From positions 5,457,378 through 5,521,377 of the forward strand of contig NC_087381.1 of NCBI RefSeq assembly GCF_963675165.1: DNA of 64,000 nucleotides, read 5' to 3'. Source of the DNA: Halichondria panicea. Taxonomy: Eukaryota > Porifera > Demospongiae > Suberitida > Halichondriidae. Below, in pieces: positions 26,084 to 36,300 of the stretch (position 1 is the stretch's first letter; each line of letters starts with the position of its first letter). The notes beneath the pieces were generated by a model, which ran no database searches, was not told the DNA's origin, and worked only from the letters and a program-made list of their open reading frames with translations. A program made the position numbers and the translations under genes.

Positions 26084-27489
26084 GGGGCTTTACCGTATCC
26101 CTTGTGTGGCTACGCCTCGAGGCATAATTATAGCAACCATGTATTGCACTGCATTATAATTATGGCATATAATGCACTGGGGTTATATGCAAATGCAGTA
26201 GTTTTTTTAGAAAGAAATCTACTTTTGGGACCAACCCACCCAATCACTCATTTGGTCCCTTTTATAGGCTATATACTCTACCTTTCATTAGTTGTGGAAA
26301 CAAAACCTTAGAATTTACTGAAATTCAACAAACTAATGTATTCACTAAAATTCCACTCAAAACACATGCATGCACGTCTTTTATTACAATTTATAGGGAA
26401 AAATTTACCAATCAGAAGAATTTGATGTCATTGGGCAACAAGTTAGTTATTGCAGGCGCCCGAGGGCATCACGTCATCCAGTAAAATATATGGCATGTTG
26501 CACTCATGCATGCTGGGCAATAACTAATACATAATTATGCTATAAATTATATCACGCATAATAATTATAATTATGCAGCATGCAACATGCAGTGTAATGA
26601 CTTACAGAAGTCACAAAGACCTCCTCTTTCACCATCGAGATAAGGATAGAAAAAGCACGCTGGACATCTTTCAGGTAATCAGTGCTCTGAGTAGTCCCAG
26701 GTTTCCACGCTTTTTTAAGAATGAAAAGATCCCTCAAACATTCAGCCATTCTCTCAATGAGTACTGTCTGTGCTCTTTCATCAATTTTCTAGCAATAATT
26801 ATTATTATATAAGTCATAATTATAGAGACTCATGTTAAACAAAATAAATATTGCAATCGACAATCAACTTACGGATAGCCTGAAGTCTTTCGTATTTGTT
26901 GGGATTTCAACAAACCACACAAGGATAGAAAAAGCACGCTGGACATCTTTGAGATATATTTTTGAGCTCCCAGGATTTGGTTGAGTAGAAGAGAAAATAG
27001 TCCTCAAGCACGCAGTCATTCTCTCAATGAGCTGTTTTTGTACACTGCCATAGATTTCCTAATTTACAATAATTATCGGTATGGTATTCAAATCAACACA
27101 TAATTTAAATTATATACGCCCTTGGTATATACTACCCTGACAGTCCCTATATATATAACTGCATGGCACAATGCATTAATTCATGCCCTGACTCACCATA
27201 AATATATCACAGAAGACTCTACGAGTTTCATTTTTTTGTGAAGTGGATGTGCCTCTCGAGCTCTCAGCTTCATTATACAGAAACAGTTCATTCCACAATG
27301 ATGTCACATCAGTGTCTTCTAAAGAATTCCCTTGACGTTGCCCAAATTCAGCATTTAGTTTGACAGACAAGCTGTAAATGGATGTCGTCATCAAATCTTA
27401 TAATTTATTCAGTAAAATAAATACCTTTGTAACTTGGTATCCTGGTCTTTGATTACCACATCCTGGTCTTGTATTTTTTGCTGGAGGTT
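13304..27489 (-). CDS. Coiled-coil protein with probable MIEAP C-terminal-like domain
   Basis: The minus-strand exons chain with matching phases: 27489-27425 (65 nt), 27371-27197 (175), 27058-26873 (186), 26788-26606 (183), 16340-16019 (322), 13835-13716 (120), 13548-13460 (89) and 13369-13304 (66, ending TAA). Together they give 1206 nt or about 401 residues; the start exon was not found. The first exon is coiled coil (NLQQKIQDQDVVIKDQDTKL). Exons 3 and 4 are related to each other (LIERM.xCLR..., YLKDVQRAFSIL). Exon 5 reads FAQSALSLCERMSTRVPPY..., SYLRPIAYFNYDGSVLIKGK. This resembles the C-terminal domain of mitochondria-eating protein (SPATA18/MIEAP) in its M..xxPP and Y.xP...xVxxKG pattern. 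The last three exons are polar and probably disordered. Introns 4 and 5 carry large inverted transposon copies. The exon chain is much surer than the family name. Confidence 0.6.
14375..15362 (+). mobile_element. Left arm of a large inverted repeat (repeat family R1)
   Basis: It begins ATTATGCCTCGAGGCGTAGC, continues through a (TG)n tract at about 14418-14470 and TTCCAGCTGTAACTGCTCAA, and runs to GGCATTAGCACAGCGCCAGC near 15320. The same sequence occurs inverted at 20170-20884 and 26053-26133. Shorter copies lie near 28485 and 31533. No protein is encoded. It sits in intron 5 of the minus-strand gene. Confidence 0.75.
16527..16662. mobile_element. Imperfect inverted-repeat element
   Basis: TTAGGCTAATTGCCTC near 16544 is answered by GAGACAATTAGCCTA near 16637. 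The interior shares TTATCCGCCCA and GCGTGGG-type words with the element at 61162-61288, so both probably belong to one family. Confidence 0.55.
16880..17185 (+). repeat. Minisatellite TATGCACGTTACAATATGCA, inverted copy at 19785-20040
   Basis: Units of about 25-27 bases built on GCACGTTACAATATGCATGT repeat about seven times. They are preceded by a unique lead GGGGTGTTATCTGTGTCAAA. Lead and repeat recur as the reverse complement at 19785-20040, so the pair forms an inverted repeat around 17.2-19.7 kb. Confidence 0.85.
17236..17587. mobile_element. TIR element TACCGTAAGATC...GTCTTACGGTA
   Basis: The ends TACCGTAAGATCTCGATTTA and TAAATCAAGGTCTTACGGTA are inverted, with TA at both edges. Two internal copies of a GTCGCATATTT.GAGGGTCGC segment lie at about 17328 and 17551. 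A smaller foldback piece (CCTCGATTTCAGGCCG..ATCGAGGCTAG) is nested near 17392-17441. No coding capacity; non-autonomous. Confidence 0.75.
17769..17815. repeat. Small foldback TAGCCTCGATTCCAGGCCG...CGGCCTGG
   Basis: This belongs to a family of roughly 50-base hairpins also seen at about 18324-18362, 38721-38755 and 53575-53624. It often lies near GCGCATGCGC. Arms are AGGCCG/CGGCCT with TAGCCTCGAT/ATCGAGGCTA ends. Confidence 0.6.
18902..19225. mobile_element. 324-bp element with 69-bp perfect terminal inverted repeats
   Basis: 18902-18970 (CCCTAGTTGGGCGGAGCCCG..) is exactly inverted at 19157-19225. The ends are GC-rich against an AT-rich background. The interior contains a further small palindrome (GCGCCACTATAGTGGCGC, near 18973). 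No open frame is part of it. This is a young-looking MITE. Confidence 0.85.
19785..20040 (-). repeat. Inverted copy of the 16880-17185 minisatellite
   Basis: Reverse-complement copy of the array with its lead. The array ends in TGACACAGATAACACCCCAT at about 20012-20031, which mirrors 16892-16911. Confidence 0.85.
20170..20884 (-). mobile_element. Right arm of the large inverted repeat (family R1), interrupted
   Basis: It is the reverse complement of 14480-15362; for example GCTGGCGCTGTGCTAATGCC at 20189 mirrors about 15319-15338. It stops inside its (CA)n tract where the CACTG element starts at 20885, and resumes at 26053-26133 ending GCCTCGAGGCATAAT. Small deletions separate the arms, so this is an old pair. 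Confidence 0.75.
21601..21800. repeat. 100-bp direct tandem duplication
   Basis: TGGAGAGCCAGGGAGGC starts at 21601 and again at 21701. The two 100-base copies differ at about two positions, so this is a recent event inside the CACTG element. Confidence 0.9.
25737..25966. mobile_element. MITE with ends TACCGTATAGCGCGAAATTT
   Basis: The ends TACCGTATAGCGCGAAATTT and AAATTTCGCGCTATACGGTA are perfect inverted repeats with TA edges. This suggests a Tc1/mariner-type non-autonomous element. A close relative lies at 52281-52511. It is nested in the CACTG element. Confidence 0.85.
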
Positions 27490-28484
27490 CTGAATTAATG
27501 TTTTAGTCCCACAAAAACCCAGCGTATTAAGAGTCCCTGCATTTATTGTGTATATAATAATTGCAGGCATAGAAAACCTTGTATATACCTATAATTATGC
27601 ATGATATAATTATATATACTTATTAAAACCTTAAAAGCAGCTATATAGGTAGACCAGCTCTTTTTAGCTGGTATATATATAATTTTATAGGCTGGGTCAA
27701 AGGTATCTTAATTGTTGCTCAGTGAGTGCAGGGGCAGATCAATTAAGGCAATCCAGTGCTCTGTATATATATATATGGCATGTTGCATCACTATACTATA
27801 GCAACCATTCATATATTATATTGCACTGTGTGTAAATGCAGTGGATAAATCCCCATGCACCCAATAAATCATTTGGTCCCTTTTATTGGGGTGAGCCCTG
27901 AGGCGAGACCCATAGTTTCGAGTATACTGTAGAGAAAAGCTCAGTGACCGGATATCCGTCTGTCTGTCTGTGTGTCTGTCGCTTAGCATGACGATCGCTC
28001 CATTTGCACGCTTTTTAGCGTGACGATCTGTTTGAATTTTTATTTCTACTCGAACTCACTGGATGAAACTGATAGTCATACAGTTCAACAACTATTAAGG
28101 CAGTGAGGCAATGGCGTTGGGACACCATCTGCTGGCAAGACTAAGGGAAGTTTGACGAGCTAATGAGACAGAAGCTCAGCTCGTCTGAAGAGGAAGAGAG
28201 AACAGTTAGAGAGACCTTTACGAAACAGTAAATGAAACTGATACAGCTCAACAACTAAGGGAATATATCAAAGACACCATCTGCTGGCAAGGCTAAGGAA
28301 GTTTAACAACAAGTAGGAGCTATGAGACAGAAGCTCGTCTGTCGCCAAAAGGTTCGAATTGAATAGGAAAAGAGAATTGCAGTTAGAGAGATCTTTAGGA
28401 AACGAAGGAAACAGCAACTCACTACAACTTCTTTGTCTTCGCTAAGGCTATAGGCTCGCCCCACATGCACAATGCTTCTAGGCT
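27490..28484. other. Repeat-rich stretch upstream of the coiled-coil gene
   Basis: Mostly AT-rich sequence. A direct duplication of about 190 bases lies at roughly 28060-28420 (CACCATCTGCTGGCAAG twice, at about 28120 and 28273). I found no convincing exon, though the missing 5' exon of the minus-strand gene should lie here or beyond. Confidence 0.5.
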
Positions 28485-28529
28485 AATTATGCCTCGAGGC
28501 GTAGCCGCACAAGGGATACGGTAAAGCTG

Positions 28530-28575
<46 letters not shown>

Positions 28576-29600
28576 TGTTCCAGCTGTAACTGCTCAACGG
28601 TTGCAATGCGACGAAAGCTAACAGCTTCCAGTGGCGTGTACAATGGGGGGATTTGGGGGCTTGAGCACCCCCCTGTCCTCCCAGACAACCATGAAACTAA
28701 TCCTATCACTCAGTAGCTAGCTAGCTAACTGTGCAGCTCCAGAGATACGTGCAGCTCTATCTCCCGACGATGATTGACCACGCCCAATTGAGCATGCGCA
28801 ATCAGTACTGCCATTCCAATGGTTATGTAATGCTAAATAGCTGATCAAGATCCTTTGCACTCTCCCAGTCACCTCTTGCTCCACTGAGAGATACTGAGAA
28901 GCAATGACTAACACCAAAATGACTGGACATCCCCATTGCAGTGATTGACCAGTTTGCTAGGATGTACCCCAGGAGAATAGTGCATGGAGATCCTACAAGA
29001 TGACTGACTCATAATTATCACGCTATGCATGTCTTAGATCCCATTTGACTCAGTGTATTTAGCAGGGAACTATGAGCTATAGTACCGGTACTATAGATTG
29101 CTCTGGGCTAAAAACTACAACATTATACATTGTATTGTCATTTACAAGAAGATACACATGTAATAACATAAAATTATTGTAGCTAGATGCTTTATCTAGT
29201 AACATAGTAACAGAACTATAGAATGGAAAAGAGAGAAGCTCTAGAGGAGAATAGTAGGAGCCGCTCTTTTCTTGGGCAGTGTGCTGTACTTTTTTGCTGC
29301 AAGGCTGCATGGGGGAGAGCTGGATGTATGAAAGATGCGCCGCAATAAATGAGGGGGCGTAAAATCGCGCGCGCTATGCGCGCGGCCCCATTTTTTCTGT
29401 ATTCTTGAGCACCCTCCTGCTTCAATCTCTAGAAACGCCCCTGGCTTCTATAAGCTTCTAGCCACGTTCTCTTGGATTTTGATTCGTGGATTCATTTAGC
29501 AAACTAAAGCTTCTTTCTCGAGTTATGGCTAGTTTGACTCACATTGCAGTCTCTTCAGAATCTTTCATACCATCATCTGTTCTGAATGACCACATGGATA
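28485..29600 (+). mobile_element. Family R1 copy split by another insertion
   Basis: ATTATGCCTCGAGGCGTAGC, a (TG)n tract and CAGCTGTAACTGCTCAACGG run to 28627. The continuation CTTCTATAAGCTTCTAGCCA resumes at 29445 and matches 14518-14660. Confidence 0.75.
28628..29443. mobile_element. 816-bp insertion with CAGTGGCGT...ACGCCCCTG ends
   Basis: The ends CAGTGGCGT and ACGCCCCTG are imperfect inverted repeats. GCTT borders both sides, possibly a target duplication. Nothing recognisable is encoded; the C-tracts after the left end (TTGAGCACCCCCC) and before the right end (CTTGAGCACCCTCC) are similar. Related ends occur at 31637-31859 and 54179. Confidence 0.65.
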
Positions 29601-30104
29601 ATGGAAATCCCCATCTCTGTTCAGGGAGCTTCCCTCAATTTTGCTGCTATTGCATAATTATTTGCGAAGCGATCCAGTTGAGAAAGAAGAAGCTACCACT
29701 GGTTTTAGCTAACTTCTGTTCGTTCTAGAGTTGACTGCATGCAGGTATTGACCTTAGTACATCAGTAAAAATAGGTAAAATATGACTGATAATCACTTTT
29801 AATATTCTGAGCAAAAGGGGGGTTCCTTTGCTCCCTTGGATCTCCCACTCGATCCGCCACTGCCACCTATTATTCAAAACTGTGTACGTTAAGTTACTAC
29901 GAGGACACACCTAAGAAGATACACTTAGCTTATACCATACGAGACAAGACATGTTACTAATCTGTCTTCTGCTCCAGTTTTATGCAGAACCTCGGTATAA
30001 TTATAGTCTTTTTTCCAAGAAAACTATGGAACAAGATTGTGTTAAATTGTGAACTTAGCGCTTATTTAAGTATTAACGATCAACTCTCATTTGATAGTAC
30101 TCAA

Positions 30105-30352
30105 CAAAAACTAAAAACAGAGTAAAGACAGCGGACTTAGACAAGTTAGAGCTTGTCAGTGGTGTAAACTTACTTCTCTAGAGTAACCTCCCAGCCTCTG
30201 AGTGATCGCTAGTGGATAGGAGAGCTAGAAACAGTTGAAATACAACCAGAGTACGGTCAAAACAAAAATAATCGCGAGCGCGAAATCATAACGCGGAGTG
30301 TTTCAACCATTTACACAGGGAGGCCTGGTCGTTTCCAATCCCCTTCCTTTTC
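30105..30352. repeat. About 248-bp direct repeat, copy 1
   Basis: Nearly identical to 30836-31083 (CAGAGTAAAGACAGCGGACT onward). The spacer of about 480 bases holds no recognisable gene. The arrangement resembles a short LTR-like pair, but no primer-binding site or polyprotein is visible. Confidence 0.8.
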
Positions 30353-30835
30353 GAAAATTTTTGGTGAAACACTCCACGTTATAGGGTTTGGCTAAAACTA
30401 CAAAGGGATTATTTTATAGTCAGCATGCTCATTACCTGTCTTGGCTGCCATACAATGTGCTGTACATAGAAACGGTGAAATTGATCACTTTTAATTAATG
30501 TTGAATATTCTAAAAAGTAAAGAGAATATAGCTCTAAAAGGTCGACTAAGCAACGCAACCACTATCACTAAACAAATAAATGCTATAAAATAAGGAATAG
30601 CCCTTACTATGAAGTCGTGAGAGGTCAAGGCCCGTGGTGTGTCTAAAAGTATACTAAAGCAGTTTGAAGGACTATACTGCAAACGTTTATGAACAGTAAA
30701 GCTTATCCATGGCATGAAACCATTCTATATAGCACTTAGATACATAATAACCAAGTCAAGCAATGTCTTTTGCTGTTTAGGCTTCGCAGCAGGGAAAGAG
30801 AAAAGTTGACATGGAGTAATTCAAGCTATACTCAT

Positions 30836-31083
30836 CAAAAACTAAAAACAGAGTAAAGACAGCGGACTTAGACAAGTTAGAGCTTGTCAGTGGTGTAAAC
30901 TTACTTCTCTAGAGTAACCTCCCAGCCTCTGAGTGATCGCTAGTGGATAGGAGAGCTAGAAACAGTTGAAATACAACTAGAGTACGGTCAAAACAAAAAT
31001 AATCGCGATCGCGAAATCATAACGCGGAGTGTTTCAACCATTTACACAGGGAGGCCTGGTCGTTTCCAATCCCCTTCTTTTTC
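30836..31083. repeat. About 248-bp direct repeat, copy 2
   Basis: Second copy of 30105-30352 with a handful of differences (for example AATCGCGATCGCG instead of AATCGCGAGCGCG). Confidence 0.8.
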
Positions 31084-31359
31084 AATCTATGGTAAAACCA
31101 TACTCAGCCAGGGGAAGTCCCACTTGCGTAGAGCTAGCTAGCTGCCACGATCGAACAGTCAACTAGCTAACCTAGGCTAACCTGAACACTCCTTTGGCAG
31201 TTGATGCATCAGAACAACAGGTACAATCATTGAATCAAATTACAATAGCTACAAAACTGATAAATAGCTAGCTGGTAGCTGTAGTAAAGCCACAATAGCT
31301 TAGTCTGAAAGGGGGGATCCGTGGCACCCTGGGATCTCCCCCTGGATCCGCCACTGGTT

Positions 31360-31533
31360 TGCTAATCCACGATCAAAATCCAAGCTATAGAAGCCTATTA
31401 TATAGAAGCTGTTAGTTTTGCATTGCAACCGTTGAGCAGTTACAGCTGGAACAGACACACAGACAGACACAGTCAGCTTTACCGTATCCCTTGTGCCGCG
31501 AGTCCTGCGTGCGGCTACGCCTCGAGGCATAAT
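31360..31533 (-). mobile_element. Family R1 terminal fragment
   Basis: Reverse-complement copy of the R1 end, from TTTGCTAATCCACGATCAAA to CTACGCCTCGAGGCATAAT. It adjoins a different element end (GGATCCGCCACTGG at about 31345-31358). Confidence 0.7.
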
Positions 31534-31636
31534 AACACTGCAAAGAACTCGATTAGAAATCAATAGTACGGTTTTTTCATGCAATAAGGGATTAACAGCA
31601 CCAGGAGTTCATTAAGAGGACTGGAGTAGTACACAC

Positions 31637-31859
31637 CAGTGGCGTAGCCAGGATTTTGGGAAGGGCAGGGCTCAGTCACTTTTTCCTCAGCAGTCAGCAT
31701 GCGCATTAGATGGCCCTGCCCACATTTCCATTCAATGACATCATTCTAGTATAACAATACTGGACAGATCGTGGTAATTCAAGCTGAGTTGGAGTTGATA
31801 AAGCACAAAAGGGGGGGGGGGGCTCTAGCCCCTCAGCCCCCCCTCTGCCTACGCCACTG
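31637..31859. mobile_element. Non-autonomous element with CAGTGGCGTAGCC ends
   Basis: CAGTGGCGTAGCCAGG at the left is inverted at CTGCCTACGCCACTG on the right. A poly-G tract (about 31810-31822) and CAGCCCCCCC lie near the right end. No coding capacity. Confidence 0.75.
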
Positions 31860-31996
31860 CACACTATACATTACGGTATACATGCATGCAGGTATTTCAT
31901 ACTAAGTCACTAGCAAAACGTTTGAAGTGGGTGCAGACTGCTAGGTGGAGTGGTTAATTAGTTAAAACAGTATACCTCCAGCCCAGCCACATTCAT

Positions 31997-32210
31997 GGTA
32001 CAGTTTACAGGTGCAACATTTTGCGTTTTTCGAGGGCAGACAGAAAACGCGGAAAATTTAAACTGGGATAAACTTCCAATCCCACGCACCAGTATTTGTT
32101 ATTGGTGGGTGTGGTTTCCTGGAATTGATACGCGAATATTAGAACCCACGAATATTTTTACTGAGGGCTCTGGAGCCATTTGCACTGCGGAAATTTCCCG
32201 CTACATGGTA
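31997..32210. mobile_element. MITE related to the one at 60367-60589
   Basis: Shares GGTGCAACATTTTNGCGTTT, ATTGGTGGGTGTGGTTTCCT and CTGAGGGCTCTGGAGCCA with 60390-60560. The end CCCGCTACATGGTA is a diverged TATACGGTA-type terminus. The open frame across it is fortuitous. Confidence 0.75.
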
Positions 32211-32883
32211 TTCAGATGTAGAACAGAACAACGTGCGCGGGAGTTGGATACTCTTCTTAATGAACTCTTATAGCACGCTGATAGCACTGCCTCATGCAAT
32301 TAGTAGCCTTGCCATTGCTTGTTACTAATCCCATAATTATATTGATAGTGTACACAATTTGAAAGTATATAATTATTATATGCAAATTATATGATAGCTC
32401 GCATAAATATAGTATCACTCAGTATAATTTAGCACAATAATACATTTATTTAGTAGATTTTCTTACTGTCTAAAAAGCTCGGATCCCTTTCGCTCTGGAT
32501 GCTCTGGCTGCTCCTCTGGCGTTGTCTGCATTATTATACAGAAAGAAGTTTGTCAGATCGATTCAACAGATGCCCATGAAATGGCTCACCTCCTAGAATC
32601 ATTATGGGGATCCATTTCTATATCTAGATTTATAGATATCTTGCTATATAAATATATTTTGCCTGGCTAATAGCTATAACTGCATGCATACATAAAAACT
32701 TAACTTATAATTATAAGCCGATTTGGGAATGCATTGGTTAAATCTATAACTATTCATAGCATAGCATGCATACCTGTCCAACAGTTCACCTGATTTTGCA
32801 ATCACATGCAGTCTCCTATATAATATATATATATGTATAAAAGAAGATTCACCTCCAGTTAGAATCTACAGCTATAAATTAGC
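32211..32883. other. 5' flank of the HSPA12-like gene
   Basis: AT-rich with no gene seen. TATATA tracts near 32820-32840 lie about 50 bases upstream of the start codon and could be part of the core promoter, but this is only a composition argument. Confidence 0.35.
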
Positions 32884-35188
32884 ATGGCCTCCAACTCAAA
32901 AAAAGTGATATGTGAGAATGGCTGTGCCAAAGCTACTAGAGTTGCTAAAAAATTTGACCCTTTTCGCTCAACACCTAAGTCAATTGTCACCATTGACTTT
33001 GGAACAACTCATTGTTCTGTATCGTCTCTACTAGACGTCAATGCATGCCCCGACCCTTCTGTACTGGACCCAGTGCTTCTGAATCTTGATACTAAATGTC
33101 GAAAAAGAGTGCCTTCTTGCATTCTCTTTGACAAGTTTGGCGACAGAAAAGGTATTGGATACGAAGCGAGAGAAGAATATGCGACTCTTGGAATGAGAGT
33201 GAGACCAGCATATGCTTTTTTTGAGCATGTTAAGAAGGAAATCCAAAGAAAAGAAGTAAGTCAATTTTTAGCCTTTATAATTATAGTAAAGTTTATGTTT
33301 TGTCACTTTTGTGCCTATAAGCATGCACTTTTAATAGTCATGTATCAACATTGCAATACCTTATATTTTAGGATGTTGATAGAAACCACAAGATCCAAGC
33401 TATGAATGGAAAGCAGTACTTCCTCATTGATGTGATTGCACACATTTTGTGCCACCTAAAGGAGATGATCCTTGAAGAAATTAAGGATGATGGATTTCAT
33501 AGTATAGAAGATGTCGACTGGGTTGTTACTGTTCCTGCAATCTGGAAAGCAAGAGGGAAAAGAATGATGCGGGAGGCTGGATACATGGTATAAATTATTT
33601 GATTGTAACAAGTTAGTTCATGAACAAATTTCTATGGTTATGATTATGAAAGCATGTACCATAGTGCTTGAAAAAAGAATTGCAGAAACCTATATCGGTA
33701 CTGGCATCACAATATCCTTGCCAGATGGCAAAAGTTAGATTGAAAAATTAATTGTCTGCTCATTTTGCACATTCGCAAAGGTTTTCACATAAGTTTTTCA
33801 CAAGTTTCTGTATAATTATGAATAACTTCAGCTGTTGAACGACTTGTATTCTCTTTGTACACATGCAGGCTGGCTTATGTGATCCTCATGTGAAAATGGG
33901 TAACCTGGAAGAAGCTACAGGACGAGTACAACCTCCACCAAAGGAAGAATCTAATCCCGAAAAACTATCGCTTGCTCTTGAGCCAGAATCTGCAGCAATT
34001 TGGTGTAAGAAAAAGATTGATACCGCACAAAGAAATGATGTTGAAACCTATCTGGTTGTGGATTGTGGTGGTGGCACTGTGGACATAGCTACCCATGGAA
34101 TTAGCAATGGTCATGTTCAAGAATTAGCACCTTCGGCAGGTAACATGAGCGGCGGAACAACCATCAATGAAACGTTTCGACACTTTTTAAGTTGTTTTAT
34201 TGGTGATCCGGGTTTCACTCGGTACTTCAGTGTACCTGATCCTGTAAAAAGATCAAAACGGGTGTCAGATATAAACAAAATTGTGTACACAGCCTTTGAA
34301 GAGCAGAAAATAATTTTTGGCAATCAAGAACGGAAAGATAGTTTTGTTGTGGAGTTTACCTATGCTTTCATACAAGATTTTGGCAAGCTGATGGAAGGGA
34401 AGGCAGAAAGTCTTAACCACACAAATGTCCAGATCGAAGAAGATGGGTCAAAAATGAGATTATCTCGTTCAAAAATGGTGGAGTTTTTCAAACCAACTAT
34501 TGATGACATTAGTAAACTGATTTGTGACCACATTCGTGCTAAAGGTTTGGCACCTACACTCGACAAAATTTTTTGGATTGGTGGATTTGGCGGGTGCAGA
34601 TATTTGAGAAGTCAACTTCAAGAAGCTATCAACAATCAGTTTCATACTGAGCTCAAAAGAGAATACGCATGCAGTTGTCCAACTGAGCCGCAGTTAGCCA
34701 TAGTAAAAGGTGCACTGGCGTTTCGGTGTGATCCTAGTGTGATACAAAAACGAAAGGCTGATGCTACGTACGGGATAGCATGCAGTATGCCATTTGTCAA
34801 AGGCAAGCATCGACCAGACTACAGTGTAGATGATGAAGACAACCGTTCTAAAAAGTGGTGTAAAAACATTTTTTCAACGTTTATTGAGAGAGACGAGAGT
34901 ATCTGCACCAATGAAGTTTTTGTAACTAATTATGTCCCACTTTCCAAATCACAGAAGACAATGACGTTAACTTTCTACAGTGCTCTACATCCAAACGTGT
35001 GGTATACGACTGATCGTGGTGTTAATCAACTAGCCAAAATGGTTGTCAATATTGCTGGTTACGGTCGGGATAGGGACGTCGAAGTAGTTTTCGATGTTAC
35101 ACACACTGAGATACAAGTGTGCGTTCGAGACAAGCTGAGCCAAAACGAGTATAAGATTGTTATCGATTTCTTGTTTTCAGAGTTGTAA
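32884..35188 (+). CDS. HSPA12-like heat shock protein 70 family member
   Basis: Three exons, 32884-33255, 33372-33587 and 33869-35188, join in phase 0 to about 635 residues, the usual HSPA12A/B length. The actin/HSP70-type ATPase motifs are present. Phosphate 1 is IDFGTTHCSVS (about residues 37-47), phosphate 2 is VVDCGGGTVDIATH (about 259-272) and the adenosine motif is IFWIGGFGGCRYL (about 429-441). ALEPESAAIW is also typical. Like other HSPA12 proteins it lacks the long substrate-binding C-terminus of classic HSP70. The family is cytosolic and known to be expanded in invertebrates, and its substrates are unclear. The gene looks intact. It converges on the TBC gene, and a fragment of an extra copy of its 3' end lies at 37302-37355. 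Confidence 0.9.
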
Positions 35189-35640
35189 ACTGAATACAAT
35201 GGCTACAGAACTTAAAACATGCTTTTATTAGAACATAATTTATAGTTATACCCATAATTATATAGATCTCTATTGTCCTGAGTTTGTACAATGATAATGT
35301 TTTGCACCCTTCGTAATATTTAAATCAAGGTACAGATCAAGAATACGTTAGTACTGATTGTTATAATTTTACTGCATGCTCAGCTGCATGTGATTGCTGC
35401 CAATTTTTTGAACAAAAGTCCAATGGCGGGACAAGACTATACACTTATTATAATTATAGTGTCTCTGCATTGAAACTATATACAATGAAGAGACAAAATT
35501 AATGAGAACTCAGATTGACTTCTGACCGTTCAGGGCAGGCCTCACCAGCTGAATAAAAAATTATACGTTTAATAGAGTGTATATATAGGCCTATTAAAAA
35601 GACAATAAAAATTATTTCAATTCTTTACCAATTATCTGTA

Positions 35641-35868
35641 TACCGTATAATCTGGTTAGTAAGCGCATGCGCCTATAGCAGGCCTCTATATGCGCCTATT
35701 ATCCATACAGAGGTGCTTATAGAGATTAACCACGCCCATGACGTTTCAATGAAGCAAATCTCCATTAGCTAGCTCGATCAAGGCTCTTGGTCTGCTAACC
35801 AGTATGCGCCTATTAGTTGATGTGCGCTTATCAACCAAGTGCACTTATCAACCAGATTATACAGTATA
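35641..35868. mobile_element. TIR element TACCGTATAATCTGGTTA
   Basis: The ends TACCGTATAATCTGGTTA and AACCAGATTATACAGTA are inverted. Internal GCGCCTATTA/TGCGCTTATC words repeat. Non-coding MITE sitting inside the unit A duplication. Confidence 0.75.
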
Positions 35869-36164
35869 ATTATCAGGACATGTATCAAAATTGCCTTGTC
35901 CAACAATCGCCAGTAACATCTCTTTGTGTATAATGGCCAATATAATTATAACTGTGACTGAAACATTTTAGCCATCAAGACTGATGCATGCGACATAATT
36001 ATACAGATTATATAGTCATAAAAGCGTATTAGTTATTGTTTAATTAATAATTATACACTGTAATGTGTATAATACAATGATAATGTGGTTTTCACCCAAG
36101 TGCATGTGTGACTGCATGTTGTGGCAAATAGTCACGCACTCTGAAAACCACACACATGCATATA

Positions 36165-36300
36165 CTGTATATACACCTCGTGGGAGTAGTACTATAGCTA
36201 TAATGGCAGTAAATCTGTACGCCTCACGCATGGGAGTACTATAGCTATAGGCCTCTGTGTATAGATTTACTGCCATTATAGTACTATACATAGTTATATA
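36165..36300. repeat. Long imperfect palindrome
   Basis: TAGTACTATAGCTATAATGG..CAGTAAATCTGTAC on the left pairs with TAGATTTACTGCCATTATAG..TACTATA on the right. A short inner copy (GGGAGTACTATAGCTATAGG) lies in the loop. Confidence 0.7.

Noticed and set aside
30105-31083. Solo or mini LTR retrotransposon
   Set aside because: The direct repeats are near identical, but no primer-binding site, polypurine tract or TG..CA ends were evident. Kept only as a direct repeat.
31995-32273. 92-codon open frame
   Set aside because: It lies on a MITE that has a relative at 60367-60589; no splice sites or family resemblance.
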